A stretch of 64,000 bases of DNA from Streptomyces sp. WM4235 (GTDB lineage Bacteria; Actinomycetota; Actinomycetes; Streptomycetales; Streptomycetaceae): assembly GCF_001279725.1 (NCBI RefSeq), contig NZ_LGDE01000436.1, positions 1 through 64,000 on the forward strand. The letters run 5' to 3'. The position numbers and the translations under genes are program-made. The notes under the pieces are model-generated. The model was given only the letters and a program-made list of their open reading frames with translations, was not told the DNA's origin and ran no database searches. This document shows positions 1 through 7,604 of this stretch, in pieces. Every line of letters begins with the position of its first letter. Position 1 is the stretch's first letter.

Positions 1-94
1 CCGCCGCACCATCCCGGCCCCGCCCTGCCATCCCAGCCCCGCCCGCGTTTGAGGCGCCCGGCGCGGCCGGGGCCGGCAGCGACGACGCCGTCAC
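1..94 (-). CDS. Possible 5' end of purN (phosphoribosylglycinamide formyltransferase), cut by window edge
   Basis: A GTG at 94-92 on the minus strand opens a frame that stays open to base 1. It begins about eight bases after the DUF6350 stop, with a GGAG inside the end of that gene as a possible ribosome site. The roughly 31 visible residues are Ala/Gly/Pro-rich and carry no recognisable domain. The purN suggestion comes only from the usual Streptomyces order sucCD, DUF6350, purN, purH. If right, it would be the transformylase of purine synthesis. It could equally be non-coding spacer. Confidence 0.3.
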   Translation of the reverse strand, partial: MTASSLPAPAAPGASNAGGAGMAGRGRDGAA

Positions 95-102
95 CGTGAC
101 GA

Positions 103-1695
103 CTACTCCGACGGCTTCCGCGACAGGACACGGGCCCCGGCCACCCCGGGAAGCAGCGGCGCGGCCCCTTCCGCCACGGCCGCTGGCTCTTCCGGCCCGG
201 CCCCCGGCCCCACCGCAACGACCGGCGCCACCGCCGCCACCGGCGCCACGGAGACCACCGGCGGGGTCGAGGCCCCCGCCCCCGTCACCGGAGCCGCCAC
301 CGGAGCCGCGGCCACGGAATCCACCCCCACGGGAACCATCGGCGTGGCCGCCCGCCGAAGCGCCGCCCAGCGCAGTTCCCGTACCCCGGAGTCGTGCCAT
401 TCGTCGGCCGCGCCCGCGGCCCCCCGCACGGGCCGCGTCCGCCAGGCGTGCACCGCCACGGCCAGCGGCACCGCCAGCGCCAGCGTCCATCCCGTGGCCG
501 CGGCGCCGACCTGCCACCACACCGGCCCGAAGCTCGCCAGGGCCGCCGCGCCCATCGGTCCGGCCGCCGCCGCCGCGAGCCCGGCCATCGCGAGCCCGCA
601 CACCACCGACCCCAGCGCGGCGGTGACCGCGGTCTCCCCGTACGAGACCTCCCGCGCCCGCCGCACCGCGAACCAGCCGACGCCCAGTCCCGCGGCCACC
701 GGTACCGCGACCGCCGCCCAGGTCAGTGGCGTTCCGGAGCCTTCCGGTGGCAGGGCCGCGAGCAACGGGAACCTCGGCAGCGCGGGCGATCCCCCGAAGC
801 CGAGCGGTGTGGCGGTCGCGCCGGTGCCCAGCGCGAAGCCGGGCCCCAGTCCGTACGCCGCGCCCCACACCATCGCGTTCGGGATCAGGGTGAGCGCGAG
901 CAGCAGGACCGCGAACCGTCCCGACCACACTCCGGTCAGCGCGAGGAAGGATCCCTGGACCTCCGGGCCGTGCCAGGCCAGCGAGGCTCCGACGAGCAGG
1001 ATTCCCCCGCCCAGGAGGACGAGCGTCCCGGCCGCGCCGGAGCGCAGGGCCAGCGCGTAGCGGGGGCGCGCGATTGCCGTTCGTACGCCCTTGGCCGCCC
1101 ATCCCGGTGCCCAGGGCGGGAGCGTCACCGGCGGCCTGCCCCGGGCCTCCCACACTCCGCCGGCGGCGGCCAGTACGGCGACCAGCGGCACGTGCCAGGC
1201 GGCGCTCAGCGGATCGGCCGGCATCGGGCCGCCCGCCGCGTACACGGTGGCCATCGCTCCGACGGTCAGGTATCCGCAGGTCACGGCCGAGAAGACCACG
1301 CTCGGCGGCAGTACCTCGTCGTCCATGGAGCCGTCGCCCGAGGCGCTGCCGAGGCGCGCGGCCCGCCGCATCAGCAGCACCGGCAGCGCCACCAGGAGCA
1401 GCGGGGTCACTCCGACGGGCGCCGGTACACCGGAAAGAGTGTCGTAGCGGACGAGTTCCGTCCCGTGGGCCAGCAGCCACAGGCCCGCGGCGAGGTGCAG
1501 CGCGCCGCCGGGGCCGCTGTCGGGGTAGGGGGAGCTGATCCACAGCACGATCACGAGCACGGCCAGGAAGCCGAGCCCCAGTCCGGCGGCCACCGCGCCG
1601 CCCAGCACACAGGCGGCGGCGGCCGGTGAACGGCGCCGCGCGGCGGCCCGCGGGGCCGTCGGCAACAGGGTCCCGCGTTCGGTCACTTGGGTCAC
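103..1695 (-). CDS. DUF6350 family polytopic membrane protein
   Basis: A 530-residue protein with many hydrophobic segments from about residue 30 onward. It begins with the polar run VTQVTERGTLLPT and ends in an Ala/Val/Pro-rich tail. The GTG at 1695 is chosen because residues further upstream in the same frame are an arginine-rich shadow of the opposite gene. The family is an actinobacterial integral membrane protein usually found between sucD and purN, and it is sometimes named as a cell-division-associated permease-like protein. Its biochemical role is unknown to me. It is divergent from the HTH/sigma-like gene, with a 120-bp spacer. The C-terminal 60 or so residues (PVAAPV-type repeats) are low complexity and poorly conserved in character. 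Confidence 0.75.
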   Translation of the reverse strand: MTQVTERGTLLPTAPRAAARRRSPAAAACVLGGAVAAGLGLGFLAVLVIVLWISSPYPDSGPGGALHLAAGLWLLAHGTELVRYDTLSGVPAPVGVTPLLLVALPVLLMRRAARLGSASGDGSMDDEVLPPSVVFSAVTCGYLTVGAMATVYAAGGPMPADPLSAAWHVPLVAVLAAAGGVWEARGRPPVTLPPWAPGWAAKGVRTAIARPRYALALRSGAAGTLVLLGGGILLVGASLAWHGPEVQGSFLALTGVWSGRFAVLLLALTLIPNAMVWGAAYGLGPGFALGTGATATPLGFGGSPALPRFPLLAALPPEGSGTPLTWAAVAVPVAAGLGVGWFAVRRAREVSYGETAVTAALGSVVCGLAMAGLAAAAAGPMGAAALASFGPVWWQVGAAATGWTLALAVPLAVAVHAWRTRPVRGAAGAADEWHDSGVRELRWAALRRAATPMVPVGVDSVAAAPVAAPVTGAGASTPPVVSVAPVAAVAPVVAVGPGAGPEEPAAVAEGAAPLLPGVAGARVLSRKPSE

Positions 1696-1737
1696 CCCGC
1701 CATGGTGCCAACGACACGCGCTATGGGCGGGTAACAG

Positions 1738-1790
1738 GCGAATGTCCGTGGTGTCGCTCAATATACGTTTTATGTACTTTTTCGCGCAGG
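1738..1790. promoter_or_regulatory. AT-rich divergent promoter region
   Basis: The spacer between DUF6350 and the HTH/sigma-like gene contains a stretch (about 1757-1785) far richer in A and T than its surroundings. It includes an imperfect palindrome around TACGTTTTATGTA. This is where promoters for the two divergent genes would sit. No confident -35/-10 pair was assigned. Confidence 0.4.
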
Positions 1791-1815
1791 ACTGCCGGGT
1801 CGCGGGGAGTGTGGC

Positions 1816-3612
1816 ATGACACAGGACGTCGAGACGGCCTCCGCCACCGGGGAGACCGATCTCCCCTCCCCCAAGGAGCGCCGCAGGCTGCGTGAAATCG
1901 CCGAGCTGACGCACGAGGACCTCGCGTCGACCCTGGGCGTCACCACGAACACGGCGCGCTCCTGGGAGAACGGCCGCACGGGCCCGCGCGGTCGCAAGCG
2001 CGAGGCGTACGCCAAGCTGCTCGCCCACCTCGCCCGCCTCGCCGCCGAGCAGACCGCGTCCGCCGCACCCCCGACCGAACCGACCGAACCGACCGAACCG
2101 GCTGAAGCGGCCGGACCGGCCGGACCGGCGGCTCCCGCAGCGACGACGGCGCGGGCCGCGACGGCCGTGGGCGCCACCCACGCCCCGCCCCCGGAGGCGG
2201 ACGGCGGGTCCGACGCGGAAGCGGATACCGAGGCGGGCCCCACGCCCGCCTCCGAACCCGCCCGGCGCATGGCCGGCGCCGTGCGCGCCTTCGCCGCCGG
2301 CGGTCAGGCACGCCCCGCCGGCCGCCCGAACCGATCCAAGGGCGCCGCGAAGCGCGCCGCCAAGCCGGCGGCCTCCTTGGCTCGCCACGAGTCCAAGACC
2401 CCGGTGAGATCCGGCTCCGGCGCGGGCGGCGGCCACCCCGGCGGCGCGGAACCCCCTCCCGCCCCCGCGACGTCGGGGGGCCGGAACCGGTCCGACACGC
2501 CGGCCGAGGAGGTCGAGGCGGCACCTGCGGACAAGGTCGCCGACAAGGTCGAGGACCGGGTCGAGGCCGAGGCGGACGGGACCACGACGGACACGGCCAC
2601 GACGGACACGGCCACGACGGGCAAGGAGACGCCGGCCGAGGTCCCGCCGGACACGACCGGAGCCGGAGCCGACAGGCAAGAGGCGGGCAGGGCCGAGACG
2701 GGCGAGCCCGAGGCGGACAGGACCGACGCGGACCGGGCCGGGGAGGTCGAGACCGAGAAGGAACCCGCGGCCGAGGCGGCCCCGGCTCCGGGATCCGCCC
2801 TCACCCCCGCCCAGGCCTTCGACGCGCTCTACGCGTACGCCGCCCCCGCCCTGGCACGCCAGACGTACTTGCTCACCGGCCGCCGCGCCCTCTCCCTGGA
2901 GGCCGTCGAGCGGGCGTTCCAGAACGCCTGGGAGCGCTGGCCCGAGGTCGCCACCGACCCGGATCCGGTGGGCTGGGTGCGCGCGGCCGCGTACGAGCAC
3001 GCCCTGTCCCCCTGGCAGCGACTGCGACGCGCCCACCGCAACCCCGACCAGGCCCCGGCCGAGCCCGCGGACCGGATCCTGATGGACGCGATGCTGGCGC
3101 TCCCCACCACGCACCGGCGCACGGTGCTGCTCTACGACGGGGTCGGCCTCGACCTGCCCGACACGGCCGCCGAGACCGAGGCCACCACCCCCACCACCGG
3201 CATCCGGTTGCTCCACGCGCACGCCGACCTCGCCGACCGGATCCCCGAGTTGGCCGCCGCGCCGCCGGAGCGGCACTCCGCCCTGTTGCGCGAGCGCCTG
3301 GGCGCGGTCCGCCCGCCCGTACGGCTGGAGCCGCGCGAGGCGTCCGTCGTGCGCGTGGCGTGCGAGCGCCGGGCCCGGTTGTGGTCCCGCGCCGCGATCG
3401 GCCTGACCGCCGTGATCGCGGTGGCGACGGCGTACACGCTGACGACCGCCCCCACCCGGTACGAGCCTCCGGTCTCCCCCGGCGCGAACGTCACCGGGGT
3501 GCCCCCGCACAGCGGCCCGCAGGCGCTCACCGAGCGGAGCAAGGAACTCCACGACACGCTGCGCTTCCACCCGGCCGCCCGGCCCGACCGCCTCACGCCC
3601 ACGGTGGGGTGA
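1816..3612 (+). CDS. Xre-type HTH / sigma-like regulatory protein with one membrane segment
   Basis: A 598-residue fusion-like protein. Residues about 22-60 look like an Xre/Cro helix-turn-helix (LTHEDLASTLGVTTNTA). A long, acidic, Thr/Ala/Glu-rich linker follows to about residue 325. Next comes a segment resembling ECF sigma region 2 (YLLTGRRALSLEAVERAF, then ERWPEVATDPDPVGWVR). A shorter region recalls sigma region 4 (LPTTHRRTVLLYDGVGLDLP) but with a degraded helix-turn-helix. Near residue 530 is one hydrophobic segment (AAIGLTAVIAVATAYTL), with about 50 residues beyond it. GGGGAG sits just upstream of the ATG. It is divergent to DUF6350 and convergent to sucD. A membrane-tethered transcription regulator is my inference; a catalytically dead sigma relative is the alternative. 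Confidence 0.65.
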   Translation: MTQDVETASATGETDLPSPKERRRLREIAELTHEDLASTLGVTTNTARSWENGRTGPRGRKREAYAKLLAHLARLAAEQTASAAPPTEPTEPTEPAEAAGPAGPAAPAATTARAATAVGATHAPPPEADGGSDAEADTEAGPTPASEPARRMAGAVRAFAAGGQARPAGRPNRSKGAAKRAAKPAASLARHESKTPVRSGSGAGGGHPGGAEPPPAPATSGGRNRSDTPAEEVEAAPADKVADKVEDRVEAEADGTTTDTATTDTATTGKETPAEVPPDTTGAGADRQEAGRAETGEPEADRTDADRAGEVETEKEPAAEAAPAPGSALTPAQAFDALYAYAAPALARQTYLLTGRRALSLEAVERAFQNAWERWPEVATDPDPVGWVRAAAYEHALSPWQRLRRAHRNPDQAPAEPADRILMDAMLALPTTHRRTVLLYDGVGLDLPDTAAETEATTPTTGIRLLHAHADLADRIPELAAAPPERHSALLRERLGAVRPPVRLEPREASVVRVACERRARLWSRAAIGLTAVIAVATAYTLTTAPTRYEPPVSPGANVTGVPPHSGPQALTERSKELHDTLRFHPAARPDRLTPTVG

Positions 3613-3634
3613 CGGCCGACGGCACCACGCGAAA

Positions 3635-3674
3635 CGGGCGTGGCCCGCGCCCCGAAGGGTGCGGGCCACGCCCG
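3635..3674. terminator. Bidirectional terminator between the HTH/sigma-like gene and sucD
   Basis: A 14-bp perfect stem (CGGGCGTGGCCCGC at 3635-3648 with its complement at 3661-3674) encloses a 12-base loop. It lies between the convergent stops at 3612 and 3695. There is no T-run, as is usual in Streptomyces. Confidence 0.8.
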
Positions 3675-3694
3675 TACACGCGTACAGCGACTGC

Positions 3695-4585
3695 CTACTG
3701 AGCGGCGTTCAGGATCTCGCGCGCCAGCTTGGCGGTCTCGGTCGGCGTCTTGCCGACCTTCACGCCCGCGGCCTCGAGGGCTTCCTTCTTGGCCTGTGCG
3801 GTGCCGGAAGAACCGGAGACGATGGCGCCGGCGTGGCCCATGGTCTTGCCCTCGGGGGCGGTGAAGCCCGCGACGTAACCGACGACCGGCTTGGTGACGT
3901 TCTTCGCGATGAAGTCCGCCGCACGCTCCTCGGCGTCGCCGCCGATCTCGCCGATCATGACGATCAGGTCGGTGTCGGGGTCCGCCTCGAACGCCGCGAG
4001 GGCGTCGATGTGCGTGGTACCGATGACCGGGTCGCCACCGATGCCGACGGCGGAGGAGAAGCCGAGGTCACGGAGTTCGTACATCATCTGGTAGGTCAGC
4101 GTGCCGGACTTGGACACGAGACCGATGCGGCCGGGCTTGGTGATGTCGCCCGGGATGATGCCGGCGTTGGACTGGCCGGGGGTGATCAGACCCGGGCAGT
4201 TCGGGCCGATGATCCGCGTGGTGTTGCCCTTGGCGGTCGCGTACGCCCAGAAGGCGGCGGAGTCGTGCACCGCGATGCCCTCGGTGATGACGACGGCCAG
4301 CGGGATCTCGGCGTCGATGGCCTCGACGACGGCGGCCTTGGCGAAGGCCGGCGGGACGAAGAGGACGGAGACGTTGGCGCCCGTCTTCTCCATCGCCTCG
4401 GCGACGGAACCGAAGACCGGTACCTCGGTGCCGTCGAAGTCGACGGTGGTGCCGGCCTTGCGCGGGTTCACGCCGCCGACGATGTTGGTGCCGTCAGCCA
4501 GCATCAGCTTGGTGTGCTTCATGCCCGTGGCACCGGTCATGCCCTGGACGATGACCTTGCTGTCCTTGTTGAGGAAGATAGCCAT
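3695..4585 (-). CDS. sucD: Succinyl-CoA synthetase alpha subunit
   Basis: A 296-residue protein of normal length that catalyses, with SucC, the reversible conversion of succinyl-CoA, phosphate and NDP to succinate, CoA and NTP in the TCA cycle. The N-terminal CoA-binding fold starts at [18 protein letters not shown]. The phosphohistidine lies in [11 protein letters not shown] (His251). The ATG at 4585 lies 21 bases after the sucC stop, so the pair is a two-gene operon read leftward. Its end is convergent with the HTH/sigma-like gene and is followed by the shared hairpin at 3635-3674. Nothing unusual was seen. Confidence 0.97.
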   Translation of the reverse strand: MAIFLNKDSKVIVQGMTGATGMKHTKLMLADGTNIVGGVNPRKAGTTVDFDGTEVPVFGSVAEAMEKTGANVSVLFVPPAFAKAAVVEAIDAEIPLAVVITEGIAVHDSAAFWAYATAKGNTTRIIGPNCPGLITPGQSNAGIIPGDITKPGRIGLVSKSGTLTYQMMYELRDLGFSSAVGIGGDPVIGTTHIDALAAFEADPDTDLIVMIGEIGGDAEERAADFIAKNVTKPVVGYVAGFTAPEGKTMGHAGAIVSGSSGTAQAKKEALEAAGVKVGKTPTETAKLAREILNAAQ

Positions 4586-4606
4586 GTGAGTCTGTGACCT
4601 CTGCCC

Positions 4607-5785
4607 TTACTTCGCAGCCGCGAGCTCGGCGGCCTTGTCGGCCGCGCCGTCCATGGTGTCCACGCGCTGCACCAGCGGGTGGTTGGCGTCCGACAGGATC
4701 TTGCGACCCAGCTCGGCGTTGTTGCCGTCGAGGCGGACGACGAGCGGCTTGGTGACCGCCTCGCCCTTGTCCGCCAGCAGCTGGAGTGCCTGGACGATGC
4801 CGTTGGCGACCTCGTCACACGCGGTGATGCCACCGAAGACGTTGACGAACACGGACTTGACGTCCGGGTCGCCGAGGATGATCTCCAGGCCGTTGGCCAT
4901 GACGGCGGCGGAAGCGCCACCACCGATGTCCAGGAAGTTGGCGGGCTTGACGCCGCCGTGGTTCTCGCCGGCGTACGCGACCACGTCGAGGGTGCTCATG
5001 ACGAGACCCGCGCCGTTGCCGATGATGCCGACCTCGCCGTCGAGCTTCACGTAGTTGAGGTTCTTCGCCTTGGCGGCGGCCTCAAGCGGGTTCGCGGCGG
5101 CGTGGTCCACGAACTCCTCGTGACCCGGCTGGCGGAACTCGGCGTTCTCGTCGAGCGAGACCTTGCCGTCGAGCGCGATGACGTCGCCGTTGGCGACCTT
5201 CGCGAGCGGGTTGACCTCGACGAGGAGCGCGTCCTCGGCGATGAAGGTGTCCCACAGGGTCACGAGGACCTCGGCGACCTTCTCGGCGACCGCGGCCGGG
5301 AACTTCGCCAGCGCGACGATCTCGCGCGCCTTCTCGATGGTCACGCCCTCGTTGGCGTTGACCGGGACCTTCGCGAGGGCCTCGGGGGTCTTCTCCGCGA
5401 CCTCCTCGATGTCCATGCCGCCCTGCACCGAGGCCATGGCCAGGAAGGTGCGGTTGGTGCGGTCGAGGAGGTACGAGACGTAGTACTCCTCGAGGATCTC
5501 GGGAGCGGTCTCGGCGATCATCACCTTGTGGACCGTGTGGCCCTTGATGTCCATCCCGAGGATGTCCGTCGCCCGGGCCACGGCCTCGTCCGGGGTCGCG
5601 GCAAGCTTCACGCCGCCGGCCTTGCCTCGGCCACCGACCTTCACCTGCGCCTTGACGACCGACTTGCCGCCCAGCCGCTCGGTGGCCTCGCGCGCCGCCT
5701 CAGGCGTGTCGATCACTTCACCGGCCAGCACCGGTACACCGTGCTTGGCGAAGAGGTCCCTCGCCTGGTACTCGAACAGGTCCAC
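4607..5785 (-). CDS. sucC: Succinyl-CoA synthetase beta subunit (ADP/GDP-forming)
   Basis: A 392-residue ATP-grasp protein beginning [17 protein letters not shown], the standard N-terminus of SucC. The ATP-grasp domain fills about residues 1-235, with the Gly-rich nucleotide loop [12 protein letters not shown] near residue 50. The C-terminal half is the CoA-ligase domain, with the conserved NFLDIGGGA segment. The start codon is GTG at 5785, preceded by AAGGGA at a suitable distance. It is the first gene of sucCD. A Crp-type site lies about 195 bp upstream (5980-5993). Confidence 0.97.
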   Translation of the reverse strand: MDLFEYQARDLFAKHGVPVLAGEVIDTPEAAREATERLGGKSVVKAQVKVGGRGKAGGVKLAATPDEAVARATDILGMDIKGHTVHKVMIAETAPEILEEYYVSYLLDRTNRTFLAMASVQGGMDIEEVAEKTPEALAKVPVNANEGVTIEKAREIVALAKFPAAVAEKVAEVLVTLWDTFIAEDALLVEVNPLAKVANGDVIALDGKVSLDENAEFRQPGHEEFVDHAAANPLEAAAKAKNLNYVKLDGEVGIIGNGAGLVMSTLDVVAYAGENHGGVKPANFLDIGGGASAAVMANGLEIILGDPDVKSVFVNVFGGITACDEVANGIVQALQLLADKGEAVTKPLVVRLDGNNAELGRKILSDANHPLVQRVDTMDGAADKAAELAAAK

Positions 5786-5979
5786 GCGCGTCCGTCCCTT
5801 GTCTTCAAAGATTCGCAGTGATTCGCGGTTGTCTGCTATCTGCGTGGGCGTGCCGCGGAGGGCAACGTGACGGCGCTGTCACAAGGAAGGCGCACACGGT
5901 GACCGTGGACGCGGCATGTCCGTCCCGCAGGTTATCCCCGTGGGCCGTGGGTCCCTAAATCGCAGATCACACCTGAGCG

Positions 5980-5993
5980 GTGATACCTGTCAC
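5980..5993. promoter_or_regulatory. Candidate Crp (CRP/FNR family) binding site upstream of sucCD
   Basis: The sequence GTGATACCTGTCAC is a GTGA-N6-TCAC palindrome and fits the Streptomyces Crp pattern GTG-N6-GNCAC exactly. It is bracketed by a perfect 11-bp inverted repeat (5962-5972 / 6023-6033). It sits upstream of the sucC promoter region, where a cAMP-responsive regulator could act on a TCA-cycle operon. Binding is inferred from the motif only. Confidence 0.5.
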
Positions 5994-6108
5994 AGATCGC
6001 CTGACGGTTGAACTGCGCGTTCGTGTGATCTGCCGATGTGCGGACGCGATGGGCCGGGGATGAGCGGGCGGTGTTCGCCGGGGTGGACGGCGGGTGGGAC
6101 GGACGGTG

Positions 6109-6143
6109 GACCACCGGTGTGCCGCCTGAGGCCACCGGTGGTC
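6109..6143 (-). terminator. Terminator after the VWA gene
   Basis: An 11-bp perfect stem, GACCACCGGTG (6109-6119) with CACCGGTGGTC (6133-6143), sits just beyond the stop of the leftward VWA gene at 6151. It would end the MoxR-DUF5682-VWA transcript. Confidence 0.7.
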
Positions 6144-6150
6144 AGGCGCT

Positions 6151-7542
6151 TCAGGGAATCGGCAGGGGCCGTTTCTCCAGCGCGGCGGCCATCACGTCCG
6201 GGAACAGGTCGGGGGTGCAGGCGAAGGCGGGCGCGCCGAGCGCCGCGAGCGCCGCCGCGTGCTGGTGGTCGTAGGCGGGGGCGCCCTCGTCGGACAGCGC
6301 GAGCAGGGTCACGAACTCCACTCCGGCCGCCTTCATGGAGGCGACCCGCTTGAGCATCTCGTCGCGGATGCCGCCCTCGTAGAGGTCGCTGATGAGAACG
6401 ACGACGGTGTCGGCGGGCCGGGTGATCTTGGACTGGCAGTGGGCGAGGGCGCGATTGATGTCCGTGCCGCCGCCGAGCTGGGTGCCGAAGAGGACGTCCA
6501 CCGGATCGGTGAGCCGATCGGTCAGGTCCACGACGGAGGTGTCGAAGACGACGAGGCGCGTGGAGATCGACCGCATCGAGGCGAGCACCGCGCCGAAGAC
6601 GGAGGCGTAGACGACGGAGGCGGCCATCGAGCCGGACTGGTCGATGCAGAGGATCACCTCCTTCTTCACGGACCGGGCCGCCCGGCCGTATCCGATCAAC
6701 CGTTCGGGGACGACCGTGCGGTGCTCGGGAAGGTAGTTCTTGAGGTTGGCGCGGATCGTCCGGTCCCAGTCGATGTCGTGGTGGCGGGGGCGGCTGATCC
6801 GCGCCGAACGGTCCAGGGCGCCCGTGAGCGTGGCCCTGGTGCGGGCCGCCAGCCGCTTCTCCAGTTGCTCGACCACCTTGCGGACCACGGCCCGCGCCGT
6901 CTCCCGGGTCGTCTCCGGCATCGCCTTGTTCAGGGAGAGGAGGGTGCCGACCAGGTGGACGTCCGGCTCCACGGCCTCCAGCATCTCCGGCTCCATCAGC
7001 AGGGACGCGAGCCCGAGGCGCTCGATCGCGTCGCGCTGCATCACCTGGACCACGGAAGCGGGGAAGTACGTCCGGATGTCCCCGAGCCAGCGGGCCACCC
7101 GGGGCGCCGACCCGCCGAGACCGGCGGAGCGCTCGCCCTGCGGCTTGCCGTTGCCGGCGCCGCCGGCGCTGCCGTAAAGGGCGCCGAGTGCGGCCTCCAT
7201 CGCCGCGTCCCGCCCGGCGAGGGCGTGGCCGGTCCCGTCGCCCTCGCCCCCTCCGAGCACCATCCGCCACCGGCGCAGCCGCTCGGCATCCGTGGTGCCG
7301 GTCCCCGTGGTGCCGGTCCCCGTGGTGCCGGTCCCCGTCGTGCCGGTGTCCGTCGTGCCGGTGTCCGCCGTGCCGGTCTTCGTCGCGCCGGCGTCCGCCG
7401 TGCCGGTCTCCGTCGTCGTCATGTGCTCCGTCGCTGCCGTGTTCCCCGTCGCCGTCATGTGCCCCGCCCTCCCCGTCGCGCTGTCGCCCATGGCCCCGTC
7501 GCCCACTGCCGCCCCGTTCCCCATCGCGCCATCCCCCGTCAC
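6151..7542 (-). CDS. VWA-domain protein (CoxE-like), third gene of the MoxR/DUF5682 operon
   Basis: A 463-residue protein. The C-terminal half is a von Willebrand A domain with an intact metal site: DQSGS at 301-305, then LGGGTDI and the Asp of SDLYEGG. The middle section is helical and rich in charged residues. Proteins of this type pair with MoxR AAA ATPases, the VWA acting as substrate- or metal-binding adaptor. It is read leftward 62 bases after the DUF5682 stop. The first about 100 residues are Thr/Gly/Met-rich, built partly on an eight-copy 15-bp repeat, so the exact start is uncertain. The GTG at 7542 has a purine-rich GAGAGGGACGG upstream. A start within the repeat-free part near residue 100 is possible. 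Confidence 0.8.
   Translation of the reverse strand: MTGDGAMGNGAAVGDGAMGDSATGRAGHMTATGNTAATEHMTTTETGTADAGATKTGTADTGTTDTGTTGTGTTGTGTTGTGTTDAERLRRWRMVLGGGEGDGTGHALAGRDAAMEAALGALYGSAGGAGNGKPQGERSAGLGGSAPRVARWLGDIRTYFPASVVQVMQRDAIERLGLASLLMEPEMLEAVEPDVHLVGTLLSLNKAMPETTRETARAVVRKVVEQLEKRLAARTRATLTGALDRSARISRPRHHDIDWDRTIRANLKNYLPEHRTVVPERLIGYGRAARSVKKEVILCIDQSGSMAASVVYASVFGAVLASMRSISTRLVVFDTSVVDLTDRLTDPVDVLFGTQLGGGTDINRALAHCQSKITRPADTVVVLISDLYEGGIRDEMLKRVASMKAAGVEFVTLLALSDEGAPAYDHQHAAALAALGAPAFACTPDLFPDVMAAALEKRPLPIP
7291..7410. repeat. Eight-copy 15-bp tandem repeat inside the VWA gene
   Basis: Eight 15-bp units run from 7291. The first three are identical (CGTGGTGCCGGTCCC) and the rest differ by one to four bases. 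On the minus strand each unit encodes the pentapeptide GTGTT or a variant. The repeat keeps frame and would vary only the length of a flexible N-terminal linker. Confidence 0.9.
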
Positions 7543-7604
7543 CCCGTCCCTCTCGCCCGCGCTGTCATCCCGCCGGCGTCACCGTCGGCGCCGTCATCCC
7601 GCCG

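Larger units (their letters stand above)
5786..6150. other. sucC upstream region, no gene
   Basis: A 365-bp spacer between sucC and the VWA gene. It holds the sucC leader and promoter area, a Crp-type palindrome at 5980-5993, and a wide inverted repeat (GCAGATCACAC at 5962-5972 and its complement at 6023-6033) that brackets that palindrome. A hairpin at 6109-6143 belongs to the end of the VWA operon. Short open frames here have no coding character. Confidence 0.6.

Noticed and set aside
103..3669. Single 1188-residue minus-strand ORF
   Set aside because: Only the part from 1695 down reads as a membrane protein. The upstream part is an Arg/Gly-rich shadow of the HTH/sigma-like gene on the plus strand.
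5932..6135. 67-residue minus-strand ORF upstream of sucC
   Set aside because: It covers the Crp-type palindrome and a terminator; composition is not protein-like.
7291..7410. Possible CRISPR array
   Set aside because: Units of 15 bp are contiguous with no spacers, and they are in frame within a gene.
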